Part shown: piece after piece, positions 33,255 through 44,700 of the stretch
Layout: each line of letters opens with the position of its first letter
Numbering within the stretch: position 1 is the first letter of the stretch
Assembly: GCF_002127325.2 (NCBI RefSeq)
Contig: NC_035433.2
Location: forward strand, 95,880,723-95,944,722
DNA length: 64,000 nt
Source: Helianthus annuus
Taxonomy: Eukaryota > Streptophyta > Magnoliopsida > Asterales > Asteraceae
Reading direction: 5' to 3'
The notes under the pieces: model-generated
Told to the model about the DNA's origin: nothing
The model's database searches: none
Seen by the model: the letters and a program-made list of their open reading frames with translations, nothing else
Translations under genes and position numbers: made by a program

Positions 33255-35316
33255 TGTCACACCCCCAAAAATCCACACGCGGAGTACCACCGCTTGGGAG
33301 CGTGACTGACCAGGATCAAGCCATCAATCATATTGAACATAGCATAATATAAGTAAATAGTTCGTAAACCCCATTCAATACAATTGATGTTCCAAACCAA
33401 ACATAGTATCAAGAGCGGAAGCATAAGTAAATAACCCAAATAAAGACATAAGTTCAAATATTCGAAGTGTTAAACACAGTGTTCATGATCCATTTCCCAC
33501 AACGACCCGCTTCTCCAGTGCAAGCTCCATAAGTACCTAAGGTCCTGCAAGGCATGCAGCAGAGAGTCAACAACTAGTTGAGCGAGTTCACAGATAACAG
33601 TTCAGTAATAGTATGGTATGAGTAATAGTAAGTTCGTTCGTTTATATCATGTTTCATAATTCCCATCGCGGCCTCCCAGGCAGGTGTGCGAAGATATTAG
33701 GGGATGTTCATCCCAATTATTCTAGACTAGGTTTATTTGTATCGCGGCCTCCCAGGCAGGTGTGCGAAGATATTAGTAAGTTTAGTTCGCGGCCTTCCAA
33801 AGGCAGGTGTGCGAAGATGTCATAGTATCGCGGCCAACCCGTGGCAGGTGTGCGAAGATCAGTTCAATGAGTGTTGCTAGTCTAGTAAGATCGTATTCGT
33901 TAAGTTCTACCATCTGAGTGTGCATAACAATCTATCAAATCCCATTCCCCACCCGGGAACCCATGCCTTGGCTGTGTGAACTCACTTGGGGTTTGCTCGG
34001 TATGCTAAGTATGCAATCACAATCAATCAGTCACGTCCTATGGTATGCACGTATACACAATCAGTTTGTATTCATACAGTTCACGTATAAGCATAATCAA
34101 TGATCATCAGGTAGTACACATCACTAATCAACATCACACAAGTCATGCATAGCGTTTAACATCAGTTAGTTAACTCAGTTAACACTTAACAGAATTTCAT
34201 CAGTTACTGTACAGGTTATCCAGATTGGCGAAACAGAGGTTGGCGAAACAGAGACTGTTTCGTCAACTATTCTTTGGCGAAACACAATACACTTTCGTCG
34301 AAACCCTTGGCGAATCACAAATTTCTATTCCGTCAATTACTCTTGGCGAAACACATCTTGTTTCGTCAAGAGTCCCCTTTCGTCAAGCATTTCACATTCG
34401 TCAATTTTCTATTACGTCAACATCCTAATTCGTCAAACATTTAGATTCGTTAAGGTATCAGTTACGTCAACATGTCAGTTACGGATATCATGCAGTCAAT
34501 TACAGAAACCCTAATCATGCTAACTGCCGTCATCAATCATCAACCATAATCATACAGGAGTCAATCATCATACAATCATCATACAATCATTGGTACCATA
34601 CTGTAATCATTCACCCACTATCGTGTATATCGCTACGTTAACCAAATCATATTACACAATCAGCCTCTAGCATGAACCCTAGATCATGAGATCACAATAT
34701 CACAATTACCCTATTCAGATTATTAGTAACAACCAATCATGGCATAATCAACATCTAGTATCAGCCTATAATTTCTAGCAAAATAGTTAATCGATAGGCG
34801 GACTAACAATCACGCAAGAGTTAAAAACACTTACCACAATGAACAAGATAACAATCAGATTGATTCGGGGCTTCGGAGACACAAGATTGCCGTCACACAG
34901 AAGAGATGAGCGTTCTAGGGTTCTAACTTTTACCAAAGGTGTGAACTAGAAGTCGTTTCATGTTAATATACACGGGTTAGCGTTTTGGGCCCGTAATGGG
35001 CTTTGGCGAGACTGGGCCGGCGAAACACATGTTTCGTCAAGATGGGATTGGCGAAACAGGTTTCCTGTTTCGCCGAGCTCACGTTGGCGAATCTAGTTCT
35101 TGTCTCGTCGGGCACTATATGGTTTAATCAATCTAAGTTTTCAAGTAGGTCACATGTTATACATATACAACCAAACACAAACCAGGCAAACACAATAACA
35201 CTTTCATTCATCACAACGTACACATTACAAGTCAAACAAGTCAAACGACTAATCAGTCAAAGTCAATGGTCAAGTCAGCGTGCATTAAATACGAGTCAAA
35301 AGGTCGAGTTGTCACA
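33255..35316 (-). repeat. 5' LTR of element 2 (2062 bp)
   Basis: Nearly identical to 26062-28123. The differences I see correspond to left-copy positions near 26093 (T/C), 27115 (A/G), 27912 (C/T) and 28086 (A/G), each a transition. Confidence 0.93.
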
Positions 35317-36178
35317 GGTTGCACAAGGGTGCAGTTCCATTGTATGGTTTTCTAGCAGGGGGTTGAGCTGGTTGGTTGGGGACGGCTTGACCATTGTGAG
35401 CGACCATGGCGAAGTTCTGAGAAGCCTTTCGCTTCTTTGACTTCTTAGGAGATTCAGTCTGTTCATCCATGGTCTTTGATTCCTCGATTGGTTTCTCGTC
35501 ACCCTTTCGAAAAAGTTTATGCTTTCTGATCTGCGATTCAGTCAAGGTTGCAGATAGCTCAATGGCCTGACGGAGTGTGGTAGGGTTGCTACCAGTGACA
35601 ATGTCTTGTACCGAGTCAGGCAGGCCGTCGATGTACCTTTCGATAGCCTTGTCGAGTGGGGCGACCATAGTCGGGCAAAGTAGACTCAACTCCTCAAACC
35701 TATCAGTATATGCCCTGTGTTCGCCACTATCTTGTTTCAAATCATCAAACTCCTTCTCCAACGCTCGTTGTTCATGACGAGGACAAAACTCTCTCATCAT
35801 AAGAGCTCTCAGTTCAGCCCATGTTTGTGCTAGAGCAACATCTGCACCACGGTCTCTCATTACCCCATTCCACCATGTAAGAGCCCTCTTCTGAAACACA
35901 CTCGAAGAAAACTCGACCTTGCAATTTTCCGGACACTGCACGTGGCGAAAGGTATTCTCGATGCTCTCGAACCATTGGAGAAGCCCAGTTGCTCCCTCAG
36001 AACCACTAAACTTGAGTGGTTTAGCCGAGTTAAAGTTCTTGAAATTGCATGTACCATTGTTGTTGTTGTTGGCTTGGTTCCATTGAGCAAAGAGATTTGG
36101 GAATTGAGCAGCCATCTGCTGCGCAATAATTTCTGCCAGCTCGACAGTTGCTATCTGGTGTTCGCGTCGAGGAGGCAT
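35317..36178 (-). pseudogene. Gag of element 1, N-terminal piece, interrupted by element 2
   Basis: It starts MPPRREHQ at 36178. The capsid-like domain has KPLKFSGSEGATGLLQWFE, LTWWNGVMRDRG, FDDLKQDSGEHRAYTDR and GLPDSVQDIVTGSNP, followed by a Lys-rich linker and PPARKPYNGTAPLCN. The frame is open up to the insertion at the GGTTG target (35317-35321), then resumes at 26056. It would form particles for a gag-only element. Confidence 0.85.
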
Positions 36179-36179
36179 T

Positions 36180-36377
36180 CTAAAAGGGGAAAACATGAAA
36201 GGAAACAAATAAAATGGTATTGGGTAAGAATAGGATGTTACAATCACCGACCATAATCACGGTTGATGGTCATTTATTTGAATCATGAAGCAAACAAACA
36301 ACACCAAGGCTGAATCAAAGCAAATAGATCCTCATAGTGTATCGCGAAGACATGCTCACCTATAAGTGGAAACTCAC
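36180..36377 (-). other. Likely 5'UTR intron of element 1
   Basis: Donor GTGAGTT at 36377 and a CCCCTTTTAG acceptor ending one base before the gag ATG (198 bases). Equivalent signals are in C, E and F. Confidence 0.5.
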
Positions 36378-36792
36378 CCCAAGAGTTCCCAGGTAAGAGT
36401 GACTGGTCCGATTATGTGGATTTGTACGAACACTCTAACCTTAGACAGAAAACCCAGGGTACAGGCATTCACTCTTCCAGTTCGCACGTGTTCACACTAT
36501 TTAGGACCCAAAACTTTTGACGAGAGTTTTGAAAATTCAAAGGGGTTCAAAACCTTATAACAAAGGGTTCAAAACCTTACAATAGAGGGTTCAAAACCTA
36601 GTAATCAATCATCCTAGAACAGATGATTAGTTTTCAAGGCGGTTTTGAAATTTATGTTCTTGTTGTGGTCGTCGCCTAAGGATAGGTGACGGTATTGTTT
36701 TATGTCTAAACGCAAGTGAACTCGCGTTAGGGTCCTAGGAAGGTTATAGACTAGGTCAAAGCATTACTAATAACCTAATTCCCTATAACCAT

Positions 36793-36806
36793 TGGCTCTG
36801 ATACCA
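36793..36806 (-). other. Primer binding site (tRNA-iMet) of element 1
   Basis: Minus-strand TGGTATCAGAGCCA lies 7 bases inside the 5' LTR end. Confidence 0.9.
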
Positions 36807-37669
36807 TCTTTTCTGTCACACCCCAACCACGTAGAACATACAAAACGTGGCGGAAACGTCGGGGAGTGTTGTAACAGAATCAATTGTTTCAAATCCATGG
36901 CAAATGAAGTTTCGTTTTATAAATCAAACATGAAAGTTTACATTGTCTAAACAAGAATCAAAGCGTACATAACATAAATTAACTAGTTCTTGTCTCGTTT
37001 TAAGTCACTAAGGCACAGGTCCGCCTAAGTATGTCTTGATAAGTCCTATGCATCATCTCCTGAAAACACATGTGAAAATAGGTACGTCAGCATAAAAATG
37101 CCTGTGAGATACATTGGTTTTGTGAAAACGGAATTCATGACTTATGTTTGAGAAAATGTTTAGTCATGAACCTCGTATTTTGCTTTGTCTTGTAAATCAT
37201 TTGAAAAACGGTAAGATCAAATGATATGTATAAATAAGAAGACACTGTATGGTTAAACGGATAACCATGAAAAATGCATTTGTATAAGATAAGTCGTTTG
37301 TAAAGCAATGTCTCGTGAAAAGTGTGTTATTTGTATAAAATGTCATATGTCTCAAATTGAAATGATTCAAATAACGCTACGATATGTTAATACCATACAA
37401 ACACTTATATATAGGAAGTACCAGCGGCGTATCCACCATGCTTGTATCATATTACACACGCCTCGTTACTTAATCCCTTACTCAAACCAAACCATCAGAA
37501 TGAAATGTTTAACAACGGTAGAAATGTTCATGTATAGTTAAATGTCTATTGTCAAATGTAATTCATGTCAACGGATACAACTGGTTTACACGGTTCAATG
37601 GTTACAGACGGTTCATGAAATCAAAAGGGGTAAGACGGTTCACATAGTCAAATGGTTACAACGGTTCAA

Positions 37670-38140
37670 AATATAGGGTAATGTGTTCATATGCTGGATG
37701 AGCATATGCATCAGAAATGCAATGTGAAACAATGTACTACGTATGCACACAATGGGCGTACGTAGCATGAAATGTATTGTAGAGTACAACGGTTCAAAAT
37801 GTAGTATACTGTGTTCATATGCTGGGTGAGCATATGCAACAGAAATGCAATGTGAAACAATGTACTACGTATGCACACAATGGGCGTACGTAGCATGAAA
37901 TGTATTGTAGAGTACAACGGTTCAAAATGTAGAATACTGTGTTCATATGCTGGATGAGCATATGCAACAGATATGCAATGTGAAACAATGTACTACGTAT
38001 GCACACAATGGGCGTACGTAGCATAAATGTGATGTAAAGCAATGTACTAAGTACGCACACAATGGGCATACATAGCATAAACACAATGAAATCATGTACT
38101 ATATATGTACTATCGAACATAGCAGTATATGATGTGAAAA
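37670..38140. repeat. 128-bp tandem array in element 1, right LTR
   Basis: Exact counterpart of 21490-21960, with the same number of units. Confidence 0.85.
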
Positions 38141-39158
38141 CCGGAAAGCATGAAAGTAGCAAGTAGGCACATGTGTTTCACCCCAAAACAGTTTGGAAAA
38201 CAGTAAAAGAGGGGTTCAATGTACTCACATTGACTCCTCGAAAACATGTAAAAGATGGGGTTCAATGTACTCACCTGAGATTGCTTTGAATTCCTTGTAT
38301 AATAACCAGATAATGTTAGAGGTCACGGGATATCAAACGGCACCTAATAGGTAGCTATATTAATATACCGGACCAAAATCGGAGGGTCGGATAGTATGCG
38401 GGTTCGTAAACCAAACGAGTATGGAGACTCGTGTAATATGGTTTAACAAAGCCTACATACTAAGATGAAACCTAACCTAAGTGCTTACGCCCCATCATGA
38501 CCCGTTTAGGTAGCTTAGGCTACCTTAACGCGTCGTTCGCGTAGAACGCGTCTGGAACGCCTAACATCGTGACCACAAGGTATAACCTCGGAAGGTTATA
38601 GCTATGGTCACCTAATGTGTTTGGTCGGATCCTAAAGATCGACCAAATGGGTCGGGTTCGAAAGTATAAGCGATGGTTTAGATCGCTTACCTTACGACCC
38701 TGTATAAGCACTAAACTAAAAGTGACGAGCTAAGCATGTTAGAACATGCTTAACTAAGTTTAGAAAACAGGTTTGACATCAAAACAAACGGCTTTGATGC
38801 TCACGAGTAGTTTGGTTACAAAATATGCAAGAATGCACATTTTGGCCGAAACTACGACCCGTCACTGAGCCTAGTTAACGTGGTGATCAGTAGGTATAGT
38901 CACTACGGACTATAACCATCGTGATCACGCTCACGTTATGAAGTTCCATGAACTTCGCATCGACCATAAGCTGGTCAATGCAGAAAGTCAACAAAATGTT
39001 GACTTTCGGACTCGAAAAGCGATAAAAGAGCGAAAGAAGACTTACGGAAGGTCCCCGAGTGCTAATCTAGATCAAATAGCTCAGGTATGGAACAATGGTT
39101 CCAACTTAGAGCCTTAAGATCAGATTTTGTGGGTTTTTGGAACAAAGGGGGGCGGGGT

Positions 39159-39166
39159 ATTTATAG
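39159..39166 (-). promoter_or_regulatory. TATA box of element 1, right (5') LTR
   Basis: Minus-strand TATAAATA is followed by a C run interrupted by one G. This LTR would drive the element's RNA. Confidence 0.65.
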
Positions 39167-40246
39167 GAAAAGTGGAACCGTTAGGATCGTTTATCGAATA
39201 TCGTGCCGCGATCTCGAGCGTACACTTGTCAAATTCTTGTGGTAAGTCAGAACTTGGCCCTTGGCTCCTGATTGGGTGAAAGGGCATTGCCCCTTGATCG
39301 AACGAAAGGCCAAACTGCATTAAATGCAAAGATTTTTCTGTCTGACAGTCTCACACGCCCCGCGTAAGGATTTGGTAAATCCTTACGCGCCCCGCCTAAG
39401 CTTCCCAGATCAGAATTTACAATTTTGGTCCCTGCACTTAAGAAACACGTATTTTGGCCCATTTTTGGCACGTTTAAGCCCCGTTAACCTCATTTCAAGG
39501 CTCTAAGATGAAGTTAAAGTGTAGGGGACATGAAATATGCTCAAAAATATTCCGGATGTCGGTTCGTTTGGCCGTACGATTGCGATGTCCGCTTAATTAC
39601 GACGGAATGCGCATAAGCGCGAAAGACGATCCAAATGACGCGACGAATGGATTTTTCTCATGCCCAACACTAAGGCATAATATAAGGATGCTTACATAAA
39701 TTTTTGGATGTCCGGATGTATTCAGAATGTAAGTTATGCGCGAAAGTGCAAACTTGTGCACTTTTTGACACTTTTAGTCCCTGAATGATCCAAAAGTTTG
39801 TTTTAGCATACCAAACACCTCAAAGCCTATTTCTAAGCTATGTAGAGGATATTTAGGGTATGTTTAACTTATGAACATGTTCCGGAATGTTCGTTACAGT
39901 TCAAATTGGCATACTTTCGCAGTTTGTCAAGTTTAGTCCCTATAAGCGAATTAACTTGTTTTTGCTATACCCAAGCCTTCAAAACTTATTTCTAAGTTAT
40001 GTAAAGGTTATTTAAGGTATGTTGAGTATATGTTGATGTTCCGGAGTATTTGTCGCATTAAACTGAGTATGTTTACGCACCAGTTTGCGTATAATGCTCT
40101 AGAAAGCAATGTAGAGTTTGAAATTGAACAATAATTGATATGTGCAAAACATACACATATTTATACAAGATCCCAAGTATGAAATACAATATTTCATCGG
40201 CTTGGTATTTGTTTGATGGTCGCGGTGACACAGGTGTCACAATTAA

Positions 40247-40636
40247 TGATCTGTTCGTAGATGCTTTCATACCGGTTATCAAAAGAATACTCTCAAATGT
40301 TTACAAGTTTATTTGGAGCTCACAATTTTCATATAACATGCCGAGAAAAATGATTTTATTATGTTTTCTCAACAACTTTTAAATTGGTGAACAAAAAGAT
40401 TTGTTTAAAATCTTTTCCAAAACAAACTATGAACTCGCTCAACTTTATGTTGATTTTTCGCATGTTTCATTCTCAGGTTACTTTCAAAACTATGGCAGGG
40501 TTGAAATAGGAGAACCATTGGAGATTCGAGTACTTAGCGTGCGTTCGTTTTCAAGAAGTCTTAGCTTATTTGCTTCCATTGTGCAATGAAGATACCAGTC
40601 CAGTCACGCCAACTCTGATATTTTTGGGGTGTGACA
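40247..40636 (+). repeat. LTR 'J', right end
   Basis: This resumes after the ATTAA duplication of element 1 (40242-40246) and ends TTTTTGGGGTGTGACA. The terminal segment resembles the ends of element 2's LTR. No primer site follows, so this is the 3' LTR or a solo LTR. The flank ATGTT (40637-40641) would be its target duplication. No gene is seen. Confidence 0.6.
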
Positions 40637-40870
40637 ATGTTATTGGTAAAGATTGGCCATTGCCAAAATATACATTCCAATTACCTTGAGTCGGGGTAGA
40701 ATTTTGAAGAGTGTTGTTGTTAGGAAGCATAGGTGTAGTGGCTCCTGTGTCGGAAGTCCAATCGGGAATAGTAGAGTTCAAATGACACTGGGCATGAAAG
40801 GCTTGTGCTAACTGGTCATCGGTAGGATTTCTCGCGGCAACAAAGGTATAATTGACATATGGGTGGTCGA
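40637..40870 (-). pseudogene. Ty1/Copia gag-protease fragment 'K'
   Basis: The minus-strand frame encodes DQLAQAFHAQC, then WTSDTGATTPM with the Copia aspartic protease DTGA motif, and VYFGNGQSLPITL. It is cut at 40637 by LTR J and ends near 40870 against the LTR remnant of E, without any LTR of its own. The fragment is non-functional. Confidence 0.75.
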
Positions 40871-41119
40871 CCGCATGTGTTTCAGGAGCTAATGTTTGAT
40901 GATGTTCGTGACACACTTAGGCGGACTCGGGCCTTAGTGACTCAAAAGAAGCAAGAACAATTTAACTTCTGTTATGTTTTCCTTAATAACCAAGACAATG
41001 TAAACAGTTTAATAAATAATACCAAACTTTAGTTACCATGTGTTGTGAAACAATAATTATGTCGCTCCACTCCTCGATGTTTTCGCCGCGGTTTGTTGTT
41101 TTACGCGGTCGGGGTGACA
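40871..41119 (+). repeat. 5' LTR remnant of element E
   Basis: It aligns with the last ~250 bases of the C LTR (TTTCAGG...GCGGACT...GCCTTAGTGACT). It ends GGGGTGACA, lacking two bases of the usual GGTGTGACA. Confidence 0.7.
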
Positions 41120-41126
41120 GAAGAGT

Positions 41127-41140
41127 TGGTATCAGAGCTC
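41127..41140 (+). other. Primer binding site (tRNA-iMet) of element E
   Basis: TGGTATCAGAGCTC lies 7 bases after the LTR end. Confidence 0.85.
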
Positions 41141-41508
41141 ATGGTTATAGGGAATTAGGTTATTAGTAATGCTTTGACCTAGACTATAACCTTTCTAGGA
41201 TCCCAACACAAGTTATCTTGTGTTTAGATCTTAAAACATAAACGTCACCTACCTTTAGGTGATTACCAAAACAAGTACACAAATTTCCAAAACGATTTTG
41301 AAAATCAATTAATCATCCCTTCTTGAATGATTCTTTTGGCCTTGTGCCATCTAAGTTTTCAAAATCTCGTCAAAGTTTAGGTCTAAATAATGTAAACACG
41401 TGCAATCTGGAAGGGTGGGTGCCTGTACCTCGAGTTTTCTGTCTAGGCTAGATTGTTCGTACAAATTCACATAATCAAACAAGTAACTCTTACCTAGGAA
41501 CACTTGAG

Positions 41509-41729
41509 GTGAGTGTCTACTTATAGGCTAAAGCATGTCTTCGCGATACATTATTATGACCCATTTACTTTGATTAGTCACCGTGTGTCATTTGTTTGTT
41601 TTGAGGCAATGAACGCATGACCACCATCCTTACTTATGTCGATATTTGTAGCATCTCATTTTATCCAATGATATCTCATTTTTTCATCATATCATCTCAC
41701 TCGTTTTCTCTCATGTTTTCCTTTTTTAG
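41509..41729 (+). other. Likely 5'UTR intron of element E
   Basis: Donor GAG|GTGAGTG at 41509 and acceptor CTTTTTTAG at 41729, one base before the gag ATG (221 bases). Confidence 0.5.
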
Positions 41730-41730
41730 A

Positions 41731-44700
41731 ATGCCTCCTCGACGAGACGCACAACAACCTAACGCCGAACTGGCGGCTATCATAGCACAGCAAATGGCTG
41801 TTGTACTACCAAATCTCATCACTCAAATTAACCAAGCCAACAACAACAATGTTAATGCACCAACTCCGTGCAACTTTAAACAATTTAATTCGGCTAAACC
41901 GCTCAAGTTTAGGGGTTCTGAAGGAGCAACTGGGCTCTTACAGTGGTTTAAGAGTATTGACAGTACTTTTCGCCATGTTCAGTGTCCTAATAATCGTAAA
42001 GTCGAGTTTGATTCTAATGTATTTCAAAAGAGGGCTCTTACGTGGCGGAATGGAGTAATGAGAGATCGTGGTGCTGATGTTGCTTTGCGTCAGATCTGGG
42101 AGGAGCTTAGGGATCTAATGATGAGAGATTTCTGTCCTCGTCATGAACTCAGGGCTTTGGAAAGAGAATTCGATGATCTTAAACAAGACAGTGGTGAACA
42201 CCGTGCTTATACCGACAGATATGAGGAGTTGAGTTTACTATGCCCACAATGGTTACCCCGCTGGATAAAGCCATTGAAAGGTATGTCGATGGTCTTCCCG
42301 ACCCTGTGCAAGATATCATTACTGGTAGCAACCCTACCACTGTTCGTCAGGCCATCGAGTTGGCTGCAACCTTGACTGAGTCTCAGATCAGGAAAGGTAA
42401 ACTCCACAAAAAGGGTGACAAGAAACCGTCTGACAAGAGCGAGAAACAGAATGGTAAGAAAGCTGAGTCTTCAAGGAAGTCTAGGAAGCGTAAAGCTTCC
42501 AAGAATTTCGTTGTTACAGCACAACCTAATCAGGAAGCTCCTAATCAACTCGCACAACCACCTGCCAAGAAACAATATGTTGGCAAAGCACCTTTGTGAA
42601 ACAGACGTAACAGTCACCATCAACTGCATGTTCAGTGACGTATTTGTACCAGCTATGGGAAATCTGGTCATCTTGCCAACACATGTCGTTTTGCTCCTAC
42701 ACAGAACCAAGCAGCTCAAAACCCTGCACAACAGCCTGCTCAACAACCAGCACAAGCTGCACGACCTCACTACCCGCCTGGTTCTTGCTACAATTGTGGG
42801 GATCTGACCCACTACAGAAACCAATGTCCAAGGTTGGCCAATGCAAATCAGGCGCAGGCTCGTGGACGAATCTTCAACATGAATGTTGAGGCGCGTGCAG
42901 ACAACGAGGTGGTGAACGGTACGTTCTTTGTTAACAACCAACCTGCTTCTATTCTTTTTGATTCGGGTGCCTATAAGAGTTTTGTATCCTTAGCTTTTGA
43001 GCCTTTGCTTTCCATTACTAGAACAAAACTAGGAAAGCCCTTGACAGTAGAACTAGCTAGTGGTGAACCCGTTGTACTTGATTCTGTTCTTCAAAATTGC
43101 CAGTTGAACCGTAATAACCATCTTTTTCCTATCGACATCACGCCAATGCAACTTGGAAGCTTTGATGTTATAGTAGGAATGGATTGGTTAGCCAAATACC
43201 ATGCAGAGGTGGTTTGTTTTGAAAAGATTGTCCGCATACCGCTTTCGACTGGTGAGATCTTAGAGGTTCGTGGTGAGAAACCTGCTAGTAGTCTTAAACT
43301 CATGACGTGTACTCAAGCTCAAAAATACTTACGAAAGAACTATGTGGCCTTCTTGGCACATGTCGTAGAGGTAAGACTATTCAAGATATCCCTGTTGTTC
43401 GGGATTATCCCGAGGTATTTCCTGAAGAGTTACCTGGTTTACCCCCTGCACGTCAAGTTGAGTTCCGCATTGATCTTGTACCTGGTGCAAATCCTATTGC
43501 TAAATCACCTTATCGTCTTGCACCGTCTGAGATGCAAGAATTGTCTAAACAACTTCAGGAGCTTTCTGACAAAGGATTCATCCGTTCGAGCTTTTCACCA
43601 TGGGGTGCTCCCATTCTATTCGTTAAAAAGAAAGATGGATCTTTCAGGATATGTATCGATTATCGTGAGCTCAACAAACTCACAATTAAGAATCGATATC
43701 CCCTACCTCGCATTGATGATCTCTTTGATTAGTTATAGGGTGCTACTTGCTTTTCAAAGATTGATCTACGTTCTGGGTATCATCAACTTCGTGTACTTGA
43801 GGAAGATATTCCCAAGACAGCTTTTCGCACAAGATATGGTCACTATGATTTTACTGTTATGCCATTCGATTTAACTAATGCTCTTGCTGTTTTCATGGAC
43901 TTGATGAATAGGGTTTGTAAGCCTTATTTGGACAAGTTCATCATCGTTTTCATTGATGACATTTTGATCTATTCTAAGACAAGAGCTGACCATGAACAAC
44001 ATCTCCGTCTTACAATGGAATTCCTAAAGAAAGAACAGCTTTTCGCTAAGTTCTCCAAGTGTGAATTTTGGCTTAAGGAAGTTCAATTTTGGGGACACAT
44101 TGTTAACTAACAAGGTATTCATGCAGATCCCGCCAAAATCAGTGCGATTAAGGATTGGGATACACCTACTACTCCCACCGAGGTTCGTTTATTTCTTGGT
44201 CTCGCTAGTTATTATCGCCGTTTTATTACAAATTTCTCCAAAATTGCGGTGTCTCTCACTGCATTAACTCAGAAGAATAAACCTTTTGAGTGGGGATCCA
44301 ACCAGGAAGAAGCCTTTCAGACCTTGAAACAAAAACTCTGTGATGCACCTATCTTATCTTTACCTGAAGGCAACGATGATTTTGTCGTATATTGTGATGC
44401 ATCCAATTTAGGCCTTGGCTGTGTTCTCATGCAAAGAAACAAAGTCATAGCCATGCATCAAGACAGCTGAAGGTACACGAGAAAAACTACACAACTCACA
44501 ATCTTGAGTTGGGTGCCGAAGTTTTTGCTCTCAAAATCTGGAGACACTACCTTTACGGTACAAATGTGTAGTGTTCACTGAACACAAAAGTCTCCAGCAT
44601 ATTTTCAATCAGAAAGAACTAAACATGAGGCAAAGACGTTGGGTTGAGCTTCTAAACGACTACGATTGCGAAATTCACTACCATCCTGGTAAGGCAAATG

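Larger units (their letters stand above)
26062..35316 (-). mobile_element. Autonomous chromodomain Gypsy 'element 2' (Tekay/Del-like), apparently intact
   Basis: Two LTRs of identical length (2062 bp) have only about four differences that I can see. The target duplication GGTTG is perfect. It has a tRNA-iMet PBS, a PPT, and a single long Gag-Pol frame with all expected motifs. It lies in the same orientation as its host, element 1, inside that element's gag. The long LTRs, iMet PBS and C-terminal chromodomain place it among plant chromoviruses of the Tekay/Del type. Confidence 0.93.
20634..40241 (-). mobile_element. Gag-only Gypsy 'element 1' (reverse), with nested element 2
   Basis: Two 3.4 kb LTRs (20634-24059 and 36814-40241) are flanked by a perfect 5-bp target duplication ATTAA (20629-20633 and 40242-40246). 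Minus-strand order: 5' LTR, PBS (36806-36793), leader with likely intron, gag (36178 downward, split by element 2), about 1 kb non-coding, a 105-bp array, PPT, 3' LTR. There is no pol. Without element 2 it is about 10.3 kb. I count about ten LTR differences by eye, roughly 0.3%, so it is young. Confidence 0.9.
36814..40241 (-). repeat. 5' LTR of element 1 (3428 bp)
   Basis: Near-identical to 20634-24059. The length differs by two bases in the G/C run beside the TATA box. It has the 128-bp array at about 37670-38140 and a minus-strand TATAAATA at 39166-39159. Confidence 0.92.

Noticed and set aside
26062..35316. Endogenous pararetrovirus
   Set aside because: LTRs, target duplication, integrase and chromodomain are present, while movement-protein and coat motifs are not. 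This is a Gypsy retrotransposon.
40247..40636. Host gene fragment between element 1 and K
   Set aside because: Ends in a typical LTR terminus GGGGTGTGACA and continues LTR J from the other side of element 1.
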